A stretch of DNA of 38,431 nt from contig NZ_JADWYU010000128.1 of assembly GCF_016786325.1 (NCBI RefSeq), forward strand, positions 1,318-39,748. Direction: 5' to 3'. A program made the translations under genes and the position numbers. Positions 21,828 to 29,026 of this stretch are shown here, piece after piece (position 1 is the stretch's first letter; every line of letters begins with the position of its first letter). The DNA is from Frankia nepalensis (GTDB lineage: Bacteria > Actinomycetota > Actinomycetes > Frankiales > Frankiaceae). The notes beneath the pieces are model-generated. The model was not told the DNA's origin, did no database searches, and saw nothing but the letters and a program-made list of their open reading frames with translations.

Positions 21828-24104
21828 GTGCCCGGCCCGAGCGAGCGCGTGGTCTTCGATCTGGCCCTGGCGGACGCGCTGGTCACCCGGCTCGCCGCGC
21901 TGCGCGGCCTGTTGTGGCGGTACTCGCGGACGGCGGCGGCGCTGCTCGCCCCGCTCGGCTGGCCGGTCGACCCGGCGGGAGCGCTGCGCCAGGGCGCCGG
22001 CTGGGCGGACGCCTCGGCGACGGCGCTGACGCGCCGGCTCGCGTTGGCGCGGGCGGCGGACGTGCCGCCGCCGGGCCAGGCCGCCGGCGGCCTGGTCTCG
22101 CTGACGTCGCGGCCCGACCCGTTCGCCGGCGATTCGGACGCGGCGCGGGCCGCCGGGGCCGGTCTCGGCCGCGAGCTGGTCGGCGCCGCCCTGCGGCCCC
22201 GCCCCGATCCGGCGGTCCTGGCCGACCTGGCCACGCGGCTGCGCGCCGGCGCCGCCGACCCGGAACTGGTGGCCGGCTTCGTCGAGGCCGTCGGCGCGGC
22301 CCGGCTCGCCGCCGTCCTGCGTCGGGCCGAGGGCGTGCCGGGTGGCGGGTTCCGGATTGACGCGACCGCCGGCTACCAGGTCCACGCGACCCGCGGCGGA
22401 CCTCGTCCGGCCGCGGACGTTCGCGGCTGGCGGCTGCCACCGGCGGTGGGCGACGCGTTGACCGCCGCCCTCGGCGCGGCGCTCGCCACCTTCAGCCGGG
22501 CGGGGCGGCTGACAGCCGACTGGCTGGGCCGTTTCAACGCCCGCGGCGAACCCGGGGCGGCGGAGGTGACGCTGCTCGGCCCGCTGCTCGGACACGGCCG
22601 GTTCGCGCCGGCCACGCTGCGGCTGCTCGGCGACGCGCTGTTCGCCGGCACCGCCGTCGGCGGCGACCGGTACGGCGTCCGTCCCGCCCCGCTCGGCCAG
22701 CCGGGCACGGCCGGCGAGGCCGGTGCCGTCCGTGGGGTCATCGAGATCACCGACGTCGGCCTGTTCGGCGACGAGCCGACCGGGCCCCGCCGCGCCCGCT
22801 ATGCCGCCGCGCTGCTGCGCGCCATCGCCGACACGCCGGCGATCGCGGCGTCCTTCGCCGCCGACCACGTCGAGAAGATCCTGGCCGGCTCCCGGCTGGG
22901 CGCCCTCCCGGCGCCGATCCGGCACGGCGTTCCCGAACCCGTCGCGCGCGCCTGGGAGCACCTGGTCGCGCGGGCCGGCGGTGCCGAGGCCCGGCGGGCC
23001 GACCCCGCCGGCGCGGCGACGTTCGCCGCCCGGCTCGCGCTCACCGTCTACCTGTACCGGGGCGCGCACGAGGACCCGGCACACCGCCGGGACACCTCCT
23101 GGCCGCCGCCGCCCGGCATGCGCGCCGCGTTCGGCGAGGTCGTGCGCACCTGGCGAGCCGAGCTGTACGCGTCGGTCGTCAGCCTGCTCCCCGCGGGCAC
23201 CGTCCCACGACCCGCTCCCGGCGCCGGGCCCGGCGCGACCGGACCGGCGCTCGGCCCCTGGGGGAGACGCCCGGCCGGCTCCCGGGACGCGGCGCGGATC
23301 CCCGCCGAGGTCTGGGCCGCGTTGCTCGGCGAGGCGCTGGCCGCCGGCGGGCCGGGCGCCGCGGCGCTCGCCGCCGACGCGGCGCTCGCCGCCCAGGAGC
23401 TGGAACAGTCGGTCTGGGCGGCGACCCGGGGCTACCGCGGCGACGGGCACGTCGCCTACCCGGCGAGCCCACGCGCGCTCGGGCGCCTCCAGCAGGCCGC
23501 GCTGCTGTCCTTCTTCCTCGCCACACTGGCCGACACCGCCGCCGCGCTGACCCTGCGCGCCGAGCTCCAGGCGGGCGACGAGGCCCGCCGCCTCGGCCTG
23601 ATGGTCGACGAGCTCGCCGCGATCGCCCGGGCCATCAGGCCCACCGACCCGATCGGCACGCTCACAGGGCTCGCGGTCACCGTCCCGGTGGCCGACGCCG
23701 CCGCGGCGGCCAGGCCCACCGGCCAGCCCGTCCCGTCGCGGCCGGCGCTCGCGGCGATCGAGGCCGTGCTGGCCGCGGGGTCCGTCGCGCCCGGCTGGCG
23801 GGCCGCCTACCGGACGTCCGCGACGGCGGTCTGGCTGCGCCGGGCCGACGACCCGATCCTGCCCGTCGAGGTCACCGACGCGGCCGGCCACCGCCGCCGC
23901 TACACCGGGGACCCACGCGCCGACGGCTTCATCACCGGCGCCGCCGACGACTTCCTCGACCCGTCCGGCGACCCCCTCGACGAGGGGCGCATGTCGCCCG
24001 CCCAACGCGGGGCCTACCTGCGCTGGCTCGCCAGTCCCGCGATCGTCGCCAACAACGACAACATCCCCGTGATCCCCGTGCTCGCCGCCCGCCCCGGCGA
24101 CTGA
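21828..24104 (+). CDS. large Ala-rich helical protein of unknown function, partner of the WXG protein
   Basis: The 758-residue product has no confident family by eye. It is almost entirely alpha-helical, Ala/Arg/Leu-rich, without signal peptide or membrane span. Residues 1-75 look like another WXG-like hairpin (two helices around GAGWAD). Middle segments such as LVAGFVEAVGAARLAAVLRR, LLGHGRFAPATLRLLGDALF, AALLRAIADTPAIAASFAADHVEKILAG and FGEVVRTWRAELYASVVSL recall the repeated architecture of DUF6571-type proteins of streptomycetes, which also lie beside WXG-like genes. The C-terminus (GDPRADGFITGAADDFLDPSGDPLDEGRMSPAQRGAYLRWLASP) is more acidic. GTG at 21828 follows GGTGAGCC. It ends 10 bp from the convergent ligC. 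Confidence 0.6.
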   Translation: MPGPSERVVFDLALADALVTRLAALRGLLWRYSRTAAALLAPLGWPVDPAGALRQGAGWADASATALTRRLALARAADVPPPGQAAGGLVSLTSRPDPFAGDSDAARAAGAGLGRELVGAALRPRPDPAVLADLATRLRAGAADPELVAGFVEAVGAARLAAVLRRAEGVPGGGFRIDATAGYQVHATRGGPRPAADVRGWRLPPAVGDALTAALGAALATFSRAGRLTADWLGRFNARGEPGAAEVTLLGPLLGHGRFAPATLRLLGDALFAGTAVGGDRYGVRPAPLGQPGTAGEAGAVRGVIEITDVGLFGDEPTGPRRARYAAALLRAIADTPAIAASFAADHVEKILAGSRLGALPAPIRHGVPEPVARAWEHLVARAGGAEARRADPAGAATFAARLALTVYLYRGAHEDPAHRRDTSWPPPPGMRAAFGEVVRTWRAELYASVVSLLPAGTVPRPAPGAGPGATGPALGPWGRRPAGSRDAARIPAEVWAALLGEALAAGGPGAAALAADAALAAQELEQSVWAATRGYRGDGHVAYPASPRALGRLQQAALLSFFLATLADTAAALTLRAELQAGDEARRLGLMVDELAAIARAIRPTDPIGTLTGLAVTVPVADAAAAARPTGQPVPSRPALAAIEAVLAAGSVAPGWRAAYRTSATAVWLRRADDPILPVEVTDAAGHRRRYTGDPRADGFITGAADDFLDPSGDPLDEGRMSPAQRGAYLRWLASPAIVANNDNIPVIPVLAARPGD

Positions 24105-24114
24105 CTCCCCCGGT

Positions 24115-25179
24115 TCAGCCGAGGATCTGGTTCAGGTCGTAGCGGACCGTCTCCTCCAGCTGGGCGTAGCCACAGCTTTCCGGGTCGCGGTCGGGGCGGA
24201 AGCGGACGAACTGAGCGGTGTGGCGGAAGCGCGGGCCCTCCAACTGGTCGTAGCGCACCTCGACGACCAGCTCGGGGCGCAGCGGCACGAACGACAGGTC
24301 CTTGCCCTTCCCCCAGCGGCTCTCCCCCGCCTCCCACGGTGTGCGGGTGTCACCCATCCGCTCCGGCGCCCACGGGTGGGCGGCGAGGTCGGTGACGAGC
24401 GGCGCGAGCTCGGCGGCCAGCGACCGGCGCCGCTCGAGCGGGAACGCCGACGAGACCCCGACGGCGGCCAGCGTCCGCCGCCCGTCGGGCGGGTCGGTGT
24501 ACAGGCCGAGCAGCAGCGAGCCGACCGCGGTCGGCTCCTTCGCGTACGGCCGGTAGCCCGCGACGACGCAGTCCGCCGTCCGATCATGCTTGATCTTGAA
24601 CATGACCCGCTTGTCCGGCTGGTAGGGCGCGTCCAGCGGCTTGGCGAGCAGCCCGTCGAGTCCGGCCCCCTCGAACGTCGCGAACCAGCGCGCGGCCTCG
24701 TCGGCGTCCGGAGTCGCCGGCGTGACGTGGACCGGCGCCGGAGCCGGGCCGACGCTCTCGACGAGCCGCCGCCGGCGCTCCGCGAACCCGACGTCGAGCA
24801 GCGACGCGTCCCCGAGGGCCAGCAGGTCGAAGGCGACGAACCTGGCCGGCGTCTCGGCCGCGAGCCTGCTGATCCGGCTGGCCGCCGGGTGGACCCGCTG
24901 GCCGAGCGCCGCCCAGTCCAGCCGGTCCCCCACCGGGACCACGATCTCCCCGTCCAGCACGCACCGGTCCGGCAGCCCGCGCCGGAACGCCTCGACCAGC
25001 TCCGGGAAGTACCGCCGGATCGACCGGGTGTTGCGCGACCCGATCTCGATCTCGTCCCCGTCCCGGAACACGATCGCCCGGAACCCGTCCCACTTCGGCT
25101 CGTAGCTCATCCCCGTCGGGATCTTCGCCACGGCCTTGGCCAGCATCGGCTTCACGGGCGGCAGCACAGGAAGGTCCAC
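24115..25179 (-). CDS. ligC: ATP-dependent DNA ligase, LigC type
   Basis: The 354-residue product aligns with mycobacterial LigC from end to end. DLPVLPPVKPMLAKAVAKIP starts the protein; Lys29 in YEPKWDGFR is the adenylation site (motif I). RYFPELVEA and CVLDGEIVVP are motif Ia/III surroundings, FVAFDLLA is motif IIIa, GAGLDGLLAKPL is motif IV, and MFKIKHDRTADCVVAGYR is motif V. The OB domain ends with LSFVPLRPELVVEVRYDQLEGPRFRHTAQFVRFRPDRDP. LigC seals nicks in DNA repair and is dispensable beside NAD-dependent LigA. The GTG at 25179 matches the family start; upstream frame has no similarity. LigC genes often sit with a LigD-type polymerase or Ku gene, neither of which is present here. Confidence 0.93.
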   Translation of the reverse strand: MDLPVLPPVKPMLAKAVAKIPTGMSYEPKWDGFRAIVFRDGDEIEIGSRNTRSIRRYFPELVEAFRRGLPDRCVLDGEIVVPVGDRLDWAALGQRVHPAASRISRLAAETPARFVAFDLLALGDASLLDVGFAERRRRLVESVGPAPAPVHVTPATPDADEAARWFATFEGAGLDGLLAKPLDAPYQPDKRVMFKIKHDRTADCVVAGYRPYAKEPTAVGSLLLGLYTDPPDGRRTLAAVGVSSAFPLERRRSLAAELAPLVTDLAAHPWAPERMGDTRTPWEAGESRWGKGKDLSFVPLRPELVVEVRYDQLEGPRFRHTAQFVRFRPDRDPESCGYAQLEETVRYDLNQILG

Positions 25180-25269
25180 CCACCGATGATCGCCCACCGG
25201 CCGCCGAACGGCGCACGACGGATCCACAACCCGGTGGCCGCGCCCCCACGAGGGTCCGGCCCACGCTGG

Positions 25270-26982
25270 TCATTCCGGTGACCCGGCGGGACGGCCAGGC
25301 AGGCGGCGGCTCAGCGCGAGCATCGCGAGCGCCGCGGCGGTCAGCAGGCCGAACAGCCAGGTGAGCCAGTCGCCGCCGGCCCTGGCCTGCAGCAGGCCGA
25401 GCAGGGTGATGCCCAGCGACGCGGACAGCTGGACCGACATGAACAGCGCGGTCGTCCCCTGCGGCTGTTCGGCGGGCGGCAGGATCCGGTAGATGCTGGC
25501 GAACGTCGGCGACGCCGTCAGGCCAAAGCTGAGCCCGATCGCGACGAACAGGACGAACACGGCCGCGAGCGGCAGCCGGTCGTGGGTGAGCGCGAACGTC
25601 GCCAGCCCGGCGGCGGTGGCCACGGCGCCCACCCGCACCAGCGGCCGCGGCCCGGTCCGGTCGCTGAGCCGGCCGCCCCACGACATCGAGACGAACAGGC
25701 CGAGCCCCAGCGCGCACACCAGCAGGCCCTGGCCGACGCCGCGCAGGTGGTGGTGCTCCTCCCCGAAGATCGGCAGCGCCGCCTGCTGGCTATACATGAG
25801 CAGCCCGACGCAGCTCATCACGGCGAGGCTGGCGCCGAACCCCGGCCGGCGCAGCAGCCGCAGGTCGAAGGCCGGCGCAACGGGCGACCGCAGGGCGTGC
25901 CAGGCGTAGCCGGCGAGCAGCGTGACCCCCGCGGCGGCGGCCACCGCCACGGCGGGGCCGACTCCGGCCTGGCCGGCCCTGGTGAGCGCGAGCAAGACCG
26001 CGACGTAGCCGGCGGTCAGCAGGGCGAGCCCGCGCACGTCGGCCACGGGCGCCGCGTCGCCGGGCTCGGGGGCCTCTCCGGACGCGCTCTCCCCGGCCGC
26101 CGCGCCGCCGGAAGGGGCGTCGCTGGATGCCGCGCTCTGGTCCAGGTCGCCCGGGCCGCCCGAAGCCGCCGGGGCGTCCGCGCCGCCCGCCACGGCTTCG
26201 CCGCGGGCGGCGCCCGCGCGGGCCGGGCGGTCGGGCGGGATGAACGCGAGGGCGATGGCGAGCAGGCCGAGGCAGAGCGGGATGTTCACCAGGAAGATCC
26301 ACTGCCAGTGCCCGGTGGCGAGCAGCAGGCCGCCGACGAGCGGCCCGAGCGCCGGCGCGACATTGATGATCATCGAGATCGTGCCGAGTACCCGGCCGAC
26401 CCGGCTCTGGCCCGCGAGCCGCGCGGCGAGCAGGAGCGCCGTCGGCTCGAGCAGACCGCCGCCGAGACCCTGCACCACCCGGAAGGCGATCAGCGACTCG
26501 GCCGACCACGCGAGCGTGGCGAGCGCGGAACCCAGCCCGAACAGCCCGAGCCCGGCGAGGAACACCGCCCGCCCGCCGAAGCGGGCGGTGAGCCAGCCGA
26601 GCAGCGGGAGCATCGTCGCCGCGGCGAGCAGGTAGCCGACGCTCGTCCAGACCACCGTGGTGAGCGGGGCGTCGAAGTCCTCGGCGAGCGTCCGCAGCGC
26701 GACCGAGACCACGGTGCCGTCCAGCACCGCCACCAGCGCGGCCAGCCCCAGCGCCGCCAGGGCGCCCACCGGCACGCCGGCCGGCCCCGCCGGCGGCCCG
26801 GGCGGGGCCGGGGCCGGCTCGGCCTCCCGCTGGGCGGCGTGCTCGGGGTCGGGGTCCGCGCGCGGCCGGGAGCGGGGCCGCGGCGGCCGCCAGCCGGTGT
26901 CGGGGGCGCCGGAGGTGGCCGGGCGCGTGGTCACCCGCGCACCGGTCGTCGAGTCGTCCGCGCCCTCTTCGCTTACTACCAT
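25270..26982 (-). CDS. MFS drug exporter, DHA2 (14-helix) type
   Basis: The 570-residue product is a proton-driven exporter. A disordered, charged N-terminus of about 70 residues precedes the first helix. Helix 1 carries LDGTVVSVAL, the loop after helix 2 has motif A (GWLTARFGGR), and helix 5 has the antiporter motif C (APALGPLVGG). The loop near the middle (residues about 255-315) is a long Ala/Gly/Ser/Pro-rich acidic insert, unusual for DHA2 proteins. The remaining helices run to LTWLFGLLTAAALAMLALSRRLPGR. It is divergent from the TetR gene, and a 20-bp palindrome lies 8 bp from its ATG, so repression by the TetR protein is expected. The substrate is unknown. Confidence 0.92.
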   Translation of the reverse strand: MVVSEEGADDSTTGARVTTRPATSGAPDTGWRPPRPRSRPRADPDPEHAAQREAEPAPAPPGPPAGPAGVPVGALAALGLAALVAVLDGTVVSVALRTLAEDFDAPLTTVVWTSVGYLLAAATMLPLLGWLTARFGGRAVFLAGLGLFGLGSALATLAWSAESLIAFRVVQGLGGGLLEPTALLLAARLAGQSRVGRVLGTISMIINVAPALGPLVGGLLLATGHWQWIFLVNIPLCLGLLAIALAFIPPDRPARAGAARGEAVAGGADAPAASGGPGDLDQSAASSDAPSGGAAAGESASGEAPEPGDAAPVADVRGLALLTAGYVAVLLALTRAGQAGVGPAVAVAAAAGVTLLAGYAWHALRSPVAPAFDLRLLRRPGFGASLAVMSCVGLLMYSQQAALPIFGEEHHHLRGVGQGLLVCALGLGLFVSMSWGGRLSDRTGPRPLVRVGAVATAAGLATFALTHDRLPLAAVFVLFVAIGLSFGLTASPTFASIYRILPPAEQPQGTTALFMSVQLSASLGITLLGLLQARAGGDWLTWLFGLLTAAALAMLALSRRLPGRPAGSPE

Positions 26983-26990
26983 GGCGCAAA

Positions 26991-27010
26991 ACTAAACCAA
27001 ACCGTTTAGT
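26991..27010. promoter_or_regulatory. TetR-type operator in the MFS-tetR intergenic region
   Basis: Arms ACTAAAC and GTTTAGT are exact complements around the 6-nt centre CAAACC. This 20-bp palindrome lies in the 72-bp gap between the divergent exporter and regulator genes, 9 bp from the exporter start. Size and position fit a TetR-family operator controlling both genes. The local AT content also suggests overlapping promoters. Confidence 0.8.
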
Positions 27011-27054
27011 GTGGCAACGTGCCAGTAGCGTCAACCCCGCGTTAGACTCGGACG

Positions 27055-27702
27055 ATGACGGCGACGGACACGCGGCGGGTGGCCCGGCGGGACAAGCGGC
27101 GGCTGATCCTGGACGCCGCGGCGCCGATCTTCGGTGACGAGGGCTACGAGCGGGCGAGCATCGACGCGATCGCGGCGTCCGCCGGCGTCTCCAAGCCGAC
27201 GATCTACAGCTACTTCGGCGGCAAGGAGCAGCTGTTCCGGGAGTCGGTCGCCGACTCGGCCCTCGAGCAGAACGCCCAGGTCCTGGAGGTGATCCAGCGC
27301 CTGGACCTCTCGGCGCACGGGTGGCTCGCGAGCCTGCGCGAGCTGGGCATGAAGCTCGTCGAGTGCCAGCGCACCCCGTGCGCCGTCTTCCTCGCCCGCA
27401 TGATCGCCGCCGAGACGGCGCGCGACCCCGAGGTCTACCGGGTGGTGCGGGCCAAGGCCATGACCCCGATCCTGGAGTCCCTGGCCGGCCGGCTCGCCAT
27501 GCTCGGCAACGCCGGCCACCTCACCGTGCCCGACCCGGCGCTGGCCGCCCGCCAGTTCCTCGCCCTGATCAGTGCCGAGATCCCCGAGCTCACCGAGCAC
27601 GGCACCAGGACGGTCCCCGACGACCGCGTCCGCGCCGCCGTCGACGCCGGCCTCGACACCTTCCTGCGCGCCCACGCCCGACGGGAGCAGCCGGCCCGCT
27701 GA
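27055..27702 (+). CDS. TetR/AcrR family transcriptional regulator
   Basis: The 215-residue product has a TetR N-terminal DNA-binding domain (residues about 12-62): KRRLILDAAAPIFGDEGYERASIDAIAASAGVSKPTIYSYFGGKEQLFRESV, with the recognition helix in VSKPTIYSYF. The C-terminal ligand-binding domain resembles the AcrR-like group (MIAAETARDPEVYRVV). It is divergent from the MFS exporter and most likely represses it and itself through the palindrome at 26991-27010, with release by the exported compound. Confidence 0.93.
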   Translation: MTATDTRRVARRDKRRLILDAAAPIFGDEGYERASIDAIAASAGVSKPTIYSYFGGKEQLFRESVADSALEQNAQVLEVIQRLDLSAHGWLASLRELGMKLVECQRTPCAVFLARMIAAETARDPEVYRVVRAKAMTPILESLAGRLAMLGNAGHLTVPDPALAARQFLALISAEIPELTEHGTRTVPDDRVRAAVDAGLDTFLRAHARREQPAR

Positions 27703-28113
27703 CCCCGACGGAACGAGACCGGCTCGCCCTCGGCCCATCCGTCATGGCCGCGCGGCCGCGGTCCCGCTGGGAGATCGAAAAGCGACCGGGCTCACCGCCG
27801 CCCGGGTCGGAGCCGCGCTCACGCCCTGACCGACCGGGCGCGGTGACGATGCTCGGTCCAAGGGCGTGACCGGCGCGACGCCACACCTCTCGGCCTGTCC
27901 GCGCCTGGTGGACCAGGTCATACCCGACGGGCCGAGTACCGCTGGACTCACCAGACGCCCGAGAAATGCCACGCCCCTCCCCGTCGGCCCCATTCCGACG
28001 CGGAAAGGTTCACGCCAAGCGCCAGCGGACCGGGGGCGCGCCACGCGCAATCGCGTATAGGAAGGCTTTTCGAGGGAACGACGAGTGGAACCCAGCCCCA
28101 ACTCCGACCCGCG
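27703..28113. other. intergenic region between tetR and fkbM
   Basis: No gene is supported. The sequence is high-GC without ribosome sites before any open frame. TATAGG at about 28055 is a possible -10, but no matching -35 is seen. It leads into the dyad at 28114-28133. Confidence 0.4.
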
Positions 28114-28133
28114 CCTCTACAGGCCAGTAGAGG
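28114..28133. promoter_or_regulatory. 7-6-7 inverted repeat upstream of the FkbM gene
   Basis: CCTCTAC and GTAGAGG flank AGGCCA. The dyad lies 87 bp before the FkbM methyltransferase start and is followed by TTGATTGTTC. It may be an operator or a small hairpin; no regulator can be assigned to it. Confidence 0.4.
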
Positions 28134-28220
28134 TTGATTGTTCAACGGCATTGCCAGCTCGGGTTCGACGCGAACCGGTCGCCCGGCCCACCCGGCGGGC
28201 GCCGGGTTAGGGTTCGCGGT

Positions 28221-28976
28221 ATGGCAAAGGTGACACCCCGGTGGGTCGCGCGAAACGTGGTTCGGCGAGTTCCCGTCGCGAATGCCCGACTGCCGCTGGG
28301 CATCTGGGCTGGCCTTTGGGGCGGGCCCGAAGGCCCCGGAATCGACGCCCCTTCCATCATCCGCCGGATCGCCGACCAGGCAGGCCGCCCGCTGACCGCC
28401 GTGCAGATCGGCGCGAACGACGGCAGCATGGGCGACCCGCTGCACGACACCATCGTGAAATACCGCTGGCGCGCCCTGCTCGTCGAACCGCTGCCACACC
28501 TTTTCGCGGCGCTGAAGAAGAACTACGCGGGCGTCCCGAACCTGTCGTTCGAACAGGCCGCCGTCGGCCCGGTCGACGGCGTCATGACCATGTACTCGGT
28601 CACCGCGCGCCCGGGTGACCCGGTCTGGACGACCGGGCTCAGCTCGTTCCGCCGTGACGTCATCCTGGAATCCCGGAACGAGATCCCCGACATCGCCGAC
28701 CGCGTCACGGAGGTCGAGGTCCCGGTCATGCGCCTCGACACCCTCCTGCGCAAGCACGGCATCGACCGCGTCGACGTGCTGCAGACCGACACCGAGGGCT
28801 ACGACTTCGAGATCCTCCGCCAGGTCGACTACTCCCGCTGGGCCGCGCCCCGTCACCTTGTCTACGAGGCCTGTCACCTGGACGGCCCGACCCTGGAGAA
28901 GACCCACGAGATGCTCGCCGCCGCCGACTACACCATCCTCCCGGCCGGCTACGACGAGTACGCCTACCGAGCCTGA
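28221..28976 (+). CDS. FkbM family methyltransferase
   Basis: The 251-residue product is an SAM-dependent methyltransferase of the FkbM family. AVQIGANDGSMGDPL is the SAM-binding loop, ALLVEPLPHLFAALKKNY the second strand with its acidic residue, LSFEQAAVGPVDG the third, and the family-typical VMRLDTLLRKHGIDRVDVLQTDTEGYDFEILRQVD ends the core. FkbM enzymes O-methylate sugars or polyketide-derived products; no glycosyltransferase or biosynthetic cluster adjoins, so the substrate is unknown. The ATG at 28221 has only a weak ribosome site; an upstream start at 28134 would add residues that lie in the dyad region. The stop lies in a 14-bp tandem repeat. Confidence 0.88.
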   Translation: MAKVTPRWVARNVVRRVPVANARLPLGIWAGLWGGPEGPGIDAPSIIRRIADQAGRPLTAVQIGANDGSMGDPLHDTIVKYRWRALLVEPLPHLFAALKKNYAGVPNLSFEQAAVGPVDGVMTMYSVTARPGDPVWTTGLSSFRRDVILESRNEIPDIADRVTEVEVPVMRLDTLLRKHGIDRVDVLQTDTEGYDFEILRQVDYSRWAAPRHLVYEACHLDGPTLEKTHEMLAAADYTILPAGYDEYAYRA

Positions 28977-29008
28977 CCCGCCGAGCCTGACCCGCCGAGC
29001 CGGACCGG
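28967..29008. repeat. three 14-bp tandem repeats over the fkbM stop
   Basis: CCGAGCCTGACCCG occurs at 28967-28980 and 28981-28994, and a diverged third unit, CCGAGCCGGACCGG, at 28995-29008. The first unit includes the last codon and stop of the FkbM gene, so the repeat duplicates its end without changing the protein. Confidence 0.8.
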
Positions 29009-29026
29009 CCGACAGGTCCGCCGGGG

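Noticed and set aside
20418-24005. 1195-residue reverse-strand frame over the RibD-C, WXG and 758-aa genes
   Set aside because: It is a GC-skew artefact antisense to three better-supported genes, with no recognisable domain and low-complexity Gly/Arg composition.
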